Shown here: positions 1-7,551 of the stretch, piece after piece
Numbering within the stretch: the stretch's first letter is position 1
Layout of the letters: the number at the start of each line of letters is the position of its first letter
NCBI GenBank assembly: GCA_017550625.1
Contig: JAFZOL010000034.1
Location: forward strand, 54,793 to 118,792
From: Clostridia bacterium
GTDB taxonomy: Bacteria; Bacillota; Clostridia; Oscillospirales; Acutalibacteraceae
Length of the DNA: 64,000 nt
Direction: 5' to 3'
Notes under the pieces: generated by a model
Seen by the model: only the letters and a program-made list of their open reading frames with translations
What the model was told of the DNA's origin: nothing
Databases searched by the model: none
Program-made: the position numbers and the translations under genes

Positions 1-1535
1 CCGTGCGCGTTTACGAAAAGCCCTCGCTCGACCTGCTTGACATGCCGAACCGCGACAACCGCAACTACGATCTCGACGAGCTGCAGGCCAACGGCGAAAA
101 GCTCATCGAGGCGCTCGCGTCCTTCAACGTGTCGGCGTCCATCTCCGAGGTCGTGCCCGGCCCCACCGTCACGCGGTATGAGCTCGTGCCCGCCAAGGGC
201 GTCAAGATCAACAAATTCACGAACCTGTCCGACGACCTCGCCCTTCACATGGCGGCGCCCGCGGGCCTTCGCATCGAAGCGCCGATCCCGAATAAATCCG
301 CGATCGGCATCGAGATCCCGAACCGCAGCCGCGCCTCCATCTCGTTCCGCGAGATCATCGACAACGATAAATTCTTCAACGCGAAAAGCAAGCTGCTCAC
401 CGCCCTTGGCAAGGATATCGCGGGCGACGTCATCTATGCCGACATCGCCAAAATGCCGCACCTGCTGGTTGCCGGCACCACCGGCTCCGGTAAGTCGGTG
501 TGCATGAACACCATGATCGTAAGCCTGCTCTATCACGCCACGCCCGACGAAGTGCGCATCCTGCTCGTCGATCCGAAGCAGGTCGAGTTCGGCATGTACA
601 ACGGCATCCCGCACCTGCTCGTGCCCGTCGTGTCCGACCCCAGAAAGGCTTCCGGCGCGCTCGGCTGGGCGGTCACCGAGATGCTCAGCCGCTATAAGAC
701 CCTCAACGCCAGCGGCGTGCGCGACATCGCGTCTTACAACAGCCTGTGCGACGGCGACCCCGAGCTGCAGCGCCTGCCGCAGATCGTCATTTTCATCGAC
801 GAGCTCGCCGACCTCATGAGCGTCGCTCCCGCCGAGGTGGAAGACAGCATCCAGCGCATCGCGCAGATGGGCCGCGCCGCGGGCATGCACCTCGTGCTCG
901 CCACCCAGCGCCCGTCGGTGGACGTCATCACCGGCGTCATCAAGGCGAACATCCCGTCGCGCATCGCGCTGACCGTGAAATCGCAGATCGACTCCCGCAC
1001 CATGATCGACCAGGCCGGCGCCGAAAAGCTGATGGGCTACGGCGACATGCTGTTCTATCCCGTCGGCGTGCCGAAGCCCGTGCGCGTGCAGGGCGCGTTC
1101 CTCAAGACCGCCGAGATCGAGCGCGTGGTCGAATTCCTCAAATCCAACGGCTCCTCGCAGTATGACGACGTTGTCCAGCAGGAGATCGAGCGGCAGGCCG
1201 CCGTGGACAAGAAGAAGGGCGCCTCGTCCGAGGAGCTCGCGCCCGGCGGCGCGGGCAAGGACGACGACCTCGTCAACCGCGCCATCGAGCTGTTCGTCAG
1301 CGCCCCCGAAAAGGCTTCTATCTCCGCCCTGCAGCGGCACCTGAGCCTCGGCTTCGCCAAGGCAGGCCGCCTCATGGACACCCTCGAAGAGAAGGGGATC
1401 GTGGGCCCCACCGAGGGCAGCAAGCCCAGAAAGGTGCTGATCACGAAGGCGCAGTGGTACGAGATGAACGCCATGTCCGCCGAGGTGACCGATCCGGGCC
1501 TTCGCGATTTCGACGACATCTCCGACCCCGACTAA
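1..1535 (+). CDS. ftsK: DNA translocase FtsK/SpoIIIE, C-terminal part (5' end outside window)
   Basis: Hexameric ATP-driven DNA pump that moves chromosomes through the division or sporulation septum. About 510 residues are visible. The reading frame enters from the left edge, so the GTG at position 3 is very probably an internal Val. Visible parts are the linker leading into the motor, Walker A GTTGSGKS near residue 157, Walker B IVIFIDELADLM near 265, and a C-terminal winged-helix gamma domain (about 427-488) ending in the family-typical GIVGP and GSKPRKVL. The N-terminal membrane domain is not in the window. Whether this copy is the SpoIIIE or the FtsK paralogue cannot be decided from this part. 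The stop is TAA at 1533-1535. Confidence 0.95.
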   Translation, partial: VRVYEKPSLDLLDMPNRDNRNYDLDELQANGEKLIEALASFNVSASISEVVPGPTVTRYELVPAKGVKINKFTNLSDDLALHMAAPAGLRIEAPIPNKSAIGIEIPNRSRASISFREIIDNDKFFNAKSKLLTALGKDIAGDVIYADIAKMPHLLVAGTTGSGKSVCMNTMIVSLLYHATPDEVRILLVDPKQVEFGMYNGIPHLLVPVVSDPRKASGALGWAVTEMLSRYKTLNASGVRDIASYNSLCDGDPELQRLPQIVIFIDELADLMSVAPAEVEDSIQRIAQMGRAAGMHLVLATQRPSVDVITGVIKANIPSRIALTVKSQIDSRTMIDQAGAEKLMGYGDMLFYPVGVPKPVRVQGAFLKTAEIERVVEFLKSNGSSQYDDVVQQEIERQAAVDKKKGASSEELAPGGAGKDDDLVNRAIELFVSAPEKASISALQRHLSLGFAKAGRLMDTLEEKGIVGPTEGSKPRKVLITKAQWYEMNAMSAEVTDPGLRDFDDISDPD

Positions 1536-1597
1536 AACCCCGTAATCCCCGTTTTTTTACATTATAATTCCCCGGCCTCCGGCCCCTGTTCCATCAA

Positions 1598-2512
1598 ATG
1601 AAATCGAAAAAGAAACTCCAAAGAATCCTGCTGCCGCTGGCGCTCACGCTGATCCTGATCGGGATCGGCGTTGCCGTATGGCTCGCCGCCTCCGGCGCGG
1701 GAAAGAACCGCCACGCCGAGATCAAAGACGCCGCGAACACGAACTTCCCGCTGCGCGTGGATTTCGTCGACGTTGGGCAGGGCGACGGCATCCTGATCCG
1801 CTGCGGAAACGAAACGATCGTGATCGACGGCGGCGAGCGCGACTACGCCGGCGCCTTCGTCGCCTATCTCAGAAACGAAAAAGTATCCGATATTTCGTGC
1901 TACATCGCCTCGCACCCGCACAACGACCACATCGGCGCCGCGCCCGCGGTGTTCTCTGCGTTCAACGTGCACATGCTCATGACCACCGCGTTCAGCGAGC
2001 TCAACACGCCCACCAACGTTTCCTACGAAGAGCTGCTCACGGCCGTTGAGGCCGAGCGGGACTGCGAGGTCCTCTTCGTGAAAGCGGGGGATACGTTCAC
2101 CTTCGGTGAGCTGAGCCTTCAGATCTTCGCGCCGGTGTCCGAGAGCACGAACCATAACGATATGTCCATCGTCGTCAAGGCGACCTACGGCGACGTGTCG
2201 TTCCTGTTCACCGGCGACGCCGAGTTCGAAAGCGAACAGGCGATGCTCGATGCCGGCTTCGACCTGCGCGCCGACGTGCTCAAGGTCGGGCACCACGGCA
2301 GCTCGTCGTCCACCACGCCCGCGTTTTTCCGCGCCGTCGATCCCGCCGCGGCCGTCATCTCCTGCGGCAAAGACAACGTCTACGGCCACCCGCACCGCGA
2401 GGTGCTGCAGATGTTTGAAAACGCCGGGATCAGCGTCTACCGCACCGACCGCGACGGCACCGTCACGATCTGTTCCGACGGCGTCGATCTCTTCGTCCGG
2501 AGGTCCTACTGA
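1598..2512 (+). CDS. Membrane-anchored ComEC/Rec2-like MBL-fold hydrolase
   Basis: Metallo-beta-lactamase-fold protein of 304 residues with a single N-terminal membrane anchor or uncleaved signal (about 9-32), followed by an extracytoplasmic domain resembling the C-terminal domain of the competence protein ComEC. Metal-binding residues are visible: HPHNDH at 106-111, the Asp in FTGDAE and the His pair in VGHHGSSS. It lacks the ComEC transmembrane core, so it is a stand-alone exported hydrolase; nuclease or phosphodiesterase activity is the family expectation, not shown here. It overlaps the DUF3006 gene by one base (TGATG), so the two are translationally coupled. Confidence 0.85.
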   Translation: MKSKKKLQRILLPLALTLILIGIGVAVWLAASGAGKNRHAEIKDAANTNFPLRVDFVDVGQGDGILIRCGNETIVIDGGERDYAGAFVAYLRNEKVSDISCYIASHPHNDHIGAAPAVFSAFNVHMLMTTAFSELNTPTNVSYEELLTAVEAERDCEVLFVKAGDTFTFGELSLQIFAPVSESTNHNDMSIVVKATYGDVSFLFTGDAEFESEQAMLDAGFDLRADVLKVGHHGSSSSTTPAFFRAVDPAAAVISCGKDNVYGHPHREVLQMFENAGISVYRTDRDGTVTICSDGVDLFVRRSY

Positions 2513-2736
2513 TGCGCTACGTGGTCGAAAGTATCGATAACGGCGTCGCGCGCCTTGAGGACGAGACCGGCGCCTCGCTCTTTTTCTCGGTTTCATCCCT
2601 GCCCGCGGGCGCTGCCGACGGCACGTGCCTGCGCACCGAGGGCGGTTTGCTCGTGCCCGACCCCGCCTATGAACACTCCCGCCGCAAACAGCTCTACGAC
2701 CTCCAACAGCGGATCGGAAATAAAAACAGTATTTGA
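2512..2736 (+). CDS. DUF3006 domain protein
   Basis: A 74-residue small protein matching the DUF3006 pattern: an N-terminal beta strand MRYVVESIDNGVARLE, an acidic middle and a charged C-terminal helix. In Firmicutes such proteins are often encoded directly after a ComEC-like MBL-fold gene, as here, where the start codon overlaps the upstream stop by one base. The function is unknown; a partner or regulator of the preceding hydrolase is an inference from the coupling. Confidence 0.8.
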   Translation: MRYVVESIDNGVARLEDETGASLFFSVSSLPAGAADGTCLRTEGGLLVPDPAYEHSRRKQLYDLQQRIGNKNSI

Positions 2737-2752
2737 TTTATATCCAATAAAA

Positions 2753-2776
2753 AGACCGGATCCCGCGATCCGGTCT
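2753..2776. terminator. Bidirectional intrinsic terminator
   Basis: A perfect 10 bp stem (2753-2762 with 2767-2776) with the loop CCGC lies between two convergent genes. A T-rich run follows on the plus side (ATTTGTT) and an A-rich run precedes it (AATAAAA), so it can serve both the MBL/DUF3006 pair and the polymerase Y/YolD operon. Confidence 0.85.
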
Positions 2777-2781
2777 ATTTG

Positions 2782-3198
2782 TTATCTCTGCGTTTCGATG
2801 GCCCTGATGTCCTCCATCGGCACCGTGTCGCCGTCCGTGAACGTCACGGCCCCTGCCAGCGGGTCGATCTTTTTCAGCCGCCCGCATTTTTCGATATAGC
2901 GCCCTCCGTCCTTCTTTTCGTCCGCCTTGAAATACGTCAGACGCACGAGCGGCTGCGACAGGATGCGGCCCTCCAGCGTTTTCAGCGCGTCGTTGAGGGC
3001 GTCGCACACCTCGGTCGACGGCAGGACGCGCTCGTCGGTCAGGCGGGCGGATTCGTCGATCTGCTCCTCAAAGCCTGTGAGCGCCGCGAAGGGCGAAAAC
3101 TGCGCGGCGCGGTCCACGCGGCCCATGCGCGCGTGCCTGCCGGACGGCGTGTAGCCCACGTGCATGATATCGGCGTATTTCTCTTCGCTTCTTGTCAT
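2782..3198 (-). CDS. YolD-like protein, partner of DNA polymerase Y
   Basis: A 138-residue YolD-like protein. The stretch RMGRVDRAAQFSPFAALTGF (residues 24-43) is typical of the clostridial form, and YolD-like genes usually accompany Y-family DNA polymerases. The start codon overlaps the polymerase stop (ATGA), so the two are co-translated. The SOS box upstream of the polymerase should control both. The biochemical role is not established; YolD is generally regarded as a UmuD-like helper of the polymerase, and that part is inference. Confidence 0.85.
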   Translation of the reverse strand: MTRSEEKYADIMHVGYTPSGRHARMGRVDRAAQFSPFAALTGFEEQIDESARLTDERVLPSTEVCDALNDALKTLEGRILSQPLVRLTYFKADEKKDGGRYIEKCGRLKKIDPLAGAVTFTDGDTVPMEDIRAIETQR

Positions 3199-4700
3199 CC
3201 CATGTGACCTCCCACCATGTTGTTGCGCTCCTTCGCCGTGGCGCCCTCCTCATAGTTCATCCCCCTGAGGATGGCGTTCTTGCCGTAGCGGCCCCGGATA
3301 TCGAGGATCGTGCCCTGCATTCGCTTTTCTTTGCGGTCGGTGGCCTGCTTTTTCTCCTTCTCTTTTGCCAGCGCCGCGTAGTCCGTGAACAGGCTCAGCT
3401 GCTCGGGCTCCTCCTGCCGCTCGGCGGCAAGCTCGTCGAGCGTGTGGTTCGCCACCACGTAGATACGGCGCACCGCGAGGGCGGGGTCCACGATCCGGTC
3501 GTACAGCCGCGCCGCCGCCTGCAAAAGCGCCTTCGTGGAGTTCGTGCGCTCGCCCAGGTTCTCGCTGCCGTGGGCCTCTTTCGGCGTGGGGCGGCCGTAG
3601 TGGTCGAGCCTGAGCTCGCCCTGATAATCCTTCGCGGACGAAACGTCGTAGCACACGGTCAGCACGATCTGGTCGGTCACGAGCCGTTTGCCCGCCAGCG
3701 ACAGCGAGAGCTGGTCCGTCATCTCTTTCAGGATCAGCTTCGCCTGCGCGGCGGAATAGGGGCAGGGCAGCACCTGCCCGTTCGACAGCGAGGTGCTCAC
3801 GGGCCGATAGGCCTTGATGTCCGCGATCGTGCAGGGCTCTATGCCCCACGCGTGGTCGATCAGCAGCTCCGCGTTGATGCCGAACAGCTTATAAAGCAGG
3901 TCCTCGTTATAATAGTCGCTCTCTTTGCCGATCGAGCAGCGCGCCACGTCGCCCATGGTGTAAAGCCCCTTCGATTCCAGCCGCCGCCGGTAGCCGCCGC
4001 CGATCCGCCAGAAGTCGGTGATGGGGGTATGGTCCCACAGCTCCTGCCGGTAGCGCATTTCGTCGAGCTCGGCGATGCGCACGCCGTCGCGGTCGGCGGG
4101 GATGCGCTTCGCCATAACGTCCATGGCCACCTTGGCGAGATACAGGTTCGTGCCGATGCCCGCGGTCGCCGTCACACCCGTCTCGGCGAGCACCTGATGG
4201 ATCATCTTGAGCGCGAAGTCGCGGGGCGCGAGGCCGTAGGTCGGCAGATAACTCGTGGCGTCGATGAACACTTCGTCCACGGAATACACGTGGATGTCCT
4301 CGGGCGAAACGAAGCGGCTGTAGATCGAAAACACCTGCGCGCTCACGTCCATATAATGCCGCATGCGGGGCTTCGCGGCGATGAAATCGAGCATGAGCGA
4401 GGGGTCGGCTGCGAGCTCCGAAGCCACGAACGACGACCCCGTGAACCTGCCGCCCGGCGCGTGCCGGAGGCGTTCAGCGTTGATCTCGCGCACCTTTTCC
4501 ACCACCTCGAACAGCCTTGCACGCCCCGGGATGCCGTAGGCCTTCAGGGAAGGGGACACCGCGAGGCAGATCGTTTTTTCGGTGCGCGACGCGTCCGCGA
4601 CCACGAGATTGACGCCGAGTGGATCGAGCCCCAGCGACGCGCATTCCGCCGACGCGTAAAAGGACTTCAGATCGATGGCGATATAGGTTTTCTCCTGCAT
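3195..4700 (-). CDS. Y-family (UmuC/DinB-like) translesion DNA polymerase
   Basis: Error-prone lesion-bypass polymerase of 501 residues. The ATG at 4700 is chosen because it follows a GGAGGGG site and begins the conserved fold MQEKTYIAIDLKSFYASAE, which holds the first catalytic Asp; an open frame further upstream runs over the promoter. The second catalytic pair is in YSVDEVFID. Palm, fingers, thumb and little-finger parts are all covered by the length. It heads a two-gene operon with the YolD-like gene and has a perfect Gram-positive SOS box over the transcription start. It is closer to the Firmicutes UvrX/YqjW type than to DinB, judged from the YolD partner. Confidence 0.9.
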   Translation of the reverse strand: MQEKTYIAIDLKSFYASAECASLGLDPLGVNLVVADASRTEKTICLAVSPSLKAYGIPGRARLFEVVEKVREINAERLRHAPGGRFTGSSFVASELAADPSLMLDFIAAKPRMRHYMDVSAQVFSIYSRFVSPEDIHVYSVDEVFIDATSYLPTYGLAPRDFALKMIHQVLAETGVTATAGIGTNLYLAKVAMDVMAKRIPADRDGVRIAELDEMRYRQELWDHTPITDFWRIGGGYRRRLESKGLYTMGDVARCSIGKESDYYNEDLLYKLFGINAELLIDHAWGIEPCTIADIKAYRPVSTSLSNGQVLPCPYSAAQAKLILKEMTDQLSLSLAGKRLVTDQIVLTVCYDVSSAKDYQGELRLDHYGRPTPKEAHGSENLGERTNSTKALLQAAARLYDRIVDPALAVRRIYVVANHTLDELAAERQEEPEQLSLFTDYAALAKEKEKKQATDRKEKRMQGTILDIRGRYGKNAILRGMNYEEGATAKERNNMVGGHMG

Positions 4701-4721
4701 ACGAACCCCTCCGAAACGATG

Positions 4722-4735
4722 CGAACAAATGTTCC
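4722..4735 (-). promoter_or_regulatory. LexA (DinR) SOS box
   Basis: CGAACAAATGTTCC matches the Gram-positive SOS consensus CGAACRNRYGTTYC at every defined position. It lies just downstream of the -10 hexamer (4744-4749), over or immediately after the transcription start, and 21 bases before the polymerase ATG, so LexA binding there would block the promoter. Confidence 0.85.
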
Positions 4736-4743
4736 ACATTTGC

Positions 4744-4772
4744 ATTGTACCACGTCCGGCCGGCGAATGCAA
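4744..4772 (-). promoter_or_regulatory. Sigma-A promoter of the polymerase Y operon
   Basis: Read on the minus strand, TTGCAT (4767-4772) and TACAAT (4744-4749) are separated by exactly 17 bases. The SOS box lies directly downstream. Confidence 0.75.
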
Positions 4773-4932
4773 TCCCTTTTTGCCGAAATTTCGCCGGAAT
4801 CTTTTCACAGTCCGAAAAGCCGGACTCTGCGCGAAAAAGCGGGCTATTCGCCCGTCATTTCCGTCTTTTCGCCGCGCTTTTTGCGCGCCGCCGGGCGGTT
4901 CTCAAAAAAATCAAAAAAAACGAAAATTGCTA

Positions 4933-4961
4933 TTGACATCATAGGTGCGCTGTGCTATACT
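4933..4961 (+). promoter_or_regulatory. Sigma-A promoter of tRNA-Leu(GAG)
   Basis: A consensus TTGACA (4933-4938) and TATACT (4956-4961) are 17 bases apart, 21 bases before the mature tRNA. Confidence 0.85.
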
Positions 4962-4982
4962 GTCACTTGTTCCGAGCGGAAT

Positions 4983-5065
4983 GCGAGAGTGGCGGAATTG
5001 GCAGACGCGCACGTTTGAGGGGCGTGTGTTTACACGTACGGGTTCAAGTCCCGTCTCTCGCACCA
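4983..5065 (+). tRNA. tRNA-Leu(GAG)
   Basis: The acceptor GCGAGAG (4983-4989) pairs with CTCTCGC (5055-5061), followed by discriminator A and an encoded CCA (5063-5065). The anticodon stem CACGT/GCGTG closes the loop TTGAGGG, giving anticodon GAG. A long variable arm and the T-arm GGGTTCAAGTCCC are present, as expected for a class II Leu tRNA. The final A of CCA is already part of the terminator stem. Confidence 0.95.
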
Positions 5066-5100
5066 ACAAAATGGCCTCCCAACAGGGAGGTCATTTTGTT
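5065..5100 (+). terminator. tRNA-Leu(GAG) terminator hairpin
   Basis: A 16 bp stem (5065-5080 with 5085-5100, one G-T wobble) has the loop AACA. It has an A-rich 5' arm and a T-rich 3' arm, the same design as the hairpin after tRNA-Leu(CAG) and the second copy at 5274-5309. Confidence 0.8.
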
Positions 5101-5115
5101 GGTATTTCAATCTGA

Positions 5116-5223
5116 ACGGGACTTGAACCCTAAGAGGGTGAGCCGCGATCACAAAACAGTCCGGGGGACTGTTTTGCGCGGCGAAGTCTTCGGCGGGTCC
5201 TGTCGCAAGACGGGTGCCGAAGA
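5116..5223 (+). repeat. tRNA-linked structured repeat B, copy 1
   Basis: This is a ~108 bp unit almost identical to the minus-strand unit at 48820-48929. It opens with a 15-base perfect complement of this tRNA's T-arm (5116-5130). Two hairpins follow: AAAACAGTCC/GGACTGTTTT and GTCTTCGGC/GCCGAAGAC. A third hairpin (ATTTTCTTTGC/GCAAAGAAAAT) follows the unit, and then comes a copy of the tRNA-Leu(GAG) 3' end. No ORF is evident. Confidence 0.8.
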
Positions 5224-5256
5224 CGGCAATTTTCTTTGCGTGCAAAGAAAATCGTT

Positions 5257-5274
5257 GTCCCGTCTCTCGCACCA
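5257..5274 (+). repeat. Duplicate of the tRNA-Leu(GAG) 3' end including CCA
   Basis: These 18 bases repeat the tRNA 3' end at 5048-5065 (T-arm 3' strand, acceptor, CCA). A terminator-type hairpin follows directly, just as after the real tRNA. The rest of the tRNA is absent, so this is a fragment. Confidence 0.85.
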
Positions 5275-5309
5275 GCAAAACGACCTCCCAACAGGGGGGT
5301 CGTTTTGCT
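5274..5309 (+). terminator. Second copy of the tRNA-type terminator
   Basis: A 16 bp stem (5274-5289 with 5294-5309) is related in sequence to the hairpin at 5065-5100. A second T-arm complement (5324-5340, 17 bases, perfect against 5040-5056) follows it. Confidence 0.7.
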
Positions 5310-5367
5310 GTTCTTTAATCAAAAGACGGGACTTGAACCCGTTTTTTGTTTGTTCACAAATCTGTCG

Positions 5368-5395
5368 TTGACTTTTCCGTCAGGTGTTGTATAAT
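5368..5395 (+). promoter_or_regulatory. Sigma-A promoter of the exported phosphoesterase
   Basis: TTGACT (5368-5373) and a consensus TATAAT (5390-5395) are 16 bases apart, 43 bases before the start codon. Confidence 0.8.
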
Positions 5396-5438
5396 AGAAA
5401 CGAAAATGTGCGCCGGCACAAAGAACGGAGGTCAATCC

Positions 5439-6596
5439 ATGAAAACGAAAAAGATTTTTGCCGTGATGCTCTCGCTCCTTCTGCTTTTCACCGTCTTCGC
5501 GCCCGCCGCGTCGGCCGAAACGAAGGCCGAGGCCGCGCATCTTCACTTCCGTGAGGACGGCACGTTCCGCATCCTGAACTTCTCCGACATTCAGGATGAT
5601 GAAACGCTCTCGGTCTGCGCCGCGGCGTTCATCCGCCGCGCGGTGAAGACCTACGAGCCCGATCTCATCGTGCTCACCGGCGACAACATCGGCGGCTATT
5701 CCACCGAATCCGAACTCGAAACGAAGATCGCGATCGGGAATTATATGAAGATCTTCGAGCAGCTCGGCGTGCCTGTGGCGATCGTGTTCGGCAACCACGA
5801 CGATCAGGATACCAAGCTCTCGAAGGAAGACCAGATGGCGATCTACGATTCCTACAAATGCAGCATCTCCGTGGACGAAGGCCCCGACGTTGACGGCTGC
5901 GGCACCTATAACGTGCCGATCTTCGCCTCCGACGGCAGCGACAAGGTCGTGTTCAACGTCTGGATGATCGACTCCGGCACCTACGACGAAGAAAACGGCG
6001 GCTATGATCACATCAAACAGAGCCAGCTCGACTGGTACCGCGAGAAGAGCGCCAGCCTTGCCGAAGAAAACGGCGGCCCCGTGCCGTCCATGGCGTTCCA
6101 GCACATCATCGTGCCTGAGATCTTCGACGCCCTCGAAAAGACCGACGACGCGGAAGGCGCGATCGAGTGGGGCGGCTCCTATTACAAGCTCCCCGAGACC
6201 GCCCTTCCCGGCTCCATCCTCGGCGAAACGCCCTGCCCCGGCACGGTCAACGGCGGCGAGTTCGAGGCGTTCAAAGAGGGCGGCGACGTGCTTGCCATCG
6301 TCTCCGGCCACGACCATGTCAATTCCTTCGTGATCCCGTACGAGGGCATCGATCTTATCAACACGCCCACCTGCGGCTTCAGCTCCTACGGCAACGCCGA
6401 GACCCGCGGCGTGCGCATCATCGACCTCAACGAAACCGACCCGTGGACCTATGAGACCGAGGTCGTCACGTTCGAAACCCTGATGGCGGACGATATCGTC
6501 ATCATGGAATTCGCGAGGCTGCGCGACTTCTTCGTGGACCTTTGGGACCGCGTCAAAGAGACCTTCAACAAACTCAAGGATATGTTCAGCAAATAA
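5439..6596 (+). CDS. Exported metallophosphoesterase with amphipathic C-terminal tail
   Basis: A 385-residue exported calcineurin-like phosphoesterase. The ATG at 5439 follows AACGGAGG and begins a Sec signal peptide ending near AAASAE (about 24). Metal-site motifs are NFSDIQD, LTGDNIGG, FGNHDDQ and SGHDHVNS, in the normal family order. The substrate cannot be told from sequence. The last 25 residues (RDFFVDLWDRVKETFNKLKD) form an amphipathic helix like the tails of several other exported proteins in the window. It has its own promoter and terminator, so it is monocistronic. Confidence 0.88.
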   Translation: MKTKKIFAVMLSLLLLFTVFAPAASAETKAEAAHLHFREDGTFRILNFSDIQDDETLSVCAAAFIRRAVKTYEPDLIVLTGDNIGGYSTESELETKIAIGNYMKIFEQLGVPVAIVFGNHDDQDTKLSKEDQMAIYDSYKCSISVDEGPDVDGCGTYNVPIFASDGSDKVVFNVWMIDSGTYDEENGGYDHIKQSQLDWYREKSASLAEENGGPVPSMAFQHIIVPEIFDALEKTDDAEGAIEWGGSYYKLPETALPGSILGETPCPGTVNGGEFEAFKEGGDVLAIVSGHDHVNSFVIPYEGIDLINTPTCGFSSYGNAETRGVRIIDLNETDPWTYETEVVTFETLMADDIVIMEFARLRDFFVDLWDRVKETFNKLKDMFSK

Positions 6597-6612
6597 GCAT
6601 AACGACAGCAAA

Positions 6613-6650
6613 ACCGCCGGCTGATCACAGCCGGCGGTCGTTTTATCTTT
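6613..6650 (+). terminator. Intrinsic terminator of the phosphoesterase gene
   Basis: A 10 bp GC-rich stem (6613-6622 with 6629-6638) is followed by a T-rich tract that continues to about 6653. The convergent small zinc protein gene ends at 6654. Confidence 0.85.
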
Positions 6651-6653
6651 TTT

Positions 6654-6872
6654 TTACAGCTCGAAATCCTCCGCCGAGAAGGTCTGCAGGGGCTTCGGGC
6701 GGCGGAACGTGCGCTTCAAGGGGTCGTAAACGAATTTCCGGCAGCTGTCGTCCGGCTCGCGCCTGCCCTTTTTCGGGCACAGCACGGCTTCGCCGCTTTC
6801 TTCGGCTTCGCCGAACTGACAGTATTTGCACTTCGGCTCGATCTCGTTTCCCACAAGCTTTTTCCCAAACAT
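6654..6872 (-). CDS. Small zinc-binding (CxxC) protein
   Basis: A 72-residue cytoplasmic protein with the pattern CKYCQFG, then LCPKKG and SCRKFVYDPLKR, giving four Cys placed for one zinc site. Proteins of this layout ending in a basic YDPLKR region are widespread in Clostridia and unassigned. I recognise the pattern but not a function. Transcribed on the opposite strand between two plus-strand units. Confidence 0.7.
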   Translation of the reverse strand: MFGKKLVGNEIEPKCKYCQFGEAEESGEAVLCPKKGRREPDDSCRKFVYDPLKRTFRRPKPLQTFSAEDFEL

Positions 6873-6996
6873 CTTGCATCACCGTTTTCATTCTATCACT
6901 TCTCCGTCTGTTTTTCAATCTTTTTCGGTGATGAAAACGCGTTCCCGGCGTGTAATTCATGAAGAGACTTTTCTCTTCGGAAAGGAGGGCATCCTT

Positions 6997-7551
6997 ATGG
7001 AAGACGGCAACGGCGCTTACCGCCGTTTCCTCGCGGGTGAAGACGACGCGATCGCGCAGCTGGTCGCGGAATACCGCCGCGGGCTTTACCACTATCTCCT
7101 GGGGCTCGTGCACGACCCGGAGCTGGCGGACGATCTGACTGAGGATACCTTCGTAAAGCTCCTTGTCAAGCGGCCGCGGAACACCGAAACGTGTTCCTTC
7201 CGCACCTGGCTCTACACCATCGGGAGAAATCTCGCGGTCGATCATTTCCGGCGGCAGGGAAGACGCCGTGAGATCCGCTTCGAAGACTTCTCCTTCATGG
7301 ATTGGGCGCTTCCCTCGGCTTCGGAGCTGTACGACGCCCAGACGGATGCGTCGACGCTGAACCTCTGTATGGAGCGGCTGCCGGATCAGCAGCGGCAGGC
7401 GCTGTATCTCAGGTTTTTCGAGGATTTCAGCATCGAAGAGCTTGCGAAGATCATGGGGCTTAGCAGGCACAACGCGTCCCAGCTCGTTTACCGGGCGAAA
7501 AAATCACTGAAAGAAGAACTGCTGAAGGAGGGATTCACATATGAGATCTGA
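6997..7551 (+). CDS. ECF-type RNA polymerase sigma factor
   Basis: A 184-residue sigma-70 family factor with region 2 (about 8-75, including DPELADDLTEDTF and TWLYTIGRNLAVDHFRR) and region 4 (about 125-180, LPDQQRQALYLRFFEDFSIEELAKIMG). No region 1 or 3, as in ECF factors. The start at 6997 is set by AAAGGAGG at 6981-6988; the open frame extends further upstream but without a ribosome site. The 3' end overlaps the next gene by 11 bases, so the sigma factor and the membrane protein are co-expressed. Confidence 0.88.
   Translation: MEDGNGAYRRFLAGEDDAIAQLVAEYRRGLYHYLLGLVHDPELADDLTEDTFVKLLVKRPRNTETCSFRTWLYTIGRNLAVDHFRRQGRRREIRFEDFSFMDWALPSASELYDAQTDASTLNLCMERLPDQQRQALYLRFFEDFSIEELAKIMGLSRHNASQLVYRAKKSLKEELLKEGFTYEI

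Noticed and set aside
3192..5018. 608-codon open frame on the plus strand opposite the polymerase Y gene
   Set aside because: It is the antisense shadow of a well-supported gene in GC-rich DNA, has no ribosome site, is low in complexity (His/Arg/Val-rich) and runs through a promoter and into the tRNA.
5116..5223. Repeat B as a decayed protein-coding gene
   Set aside because: It consists of stacked hairpins conserved as base pairs between copies, and no reading frame is conserved between them.
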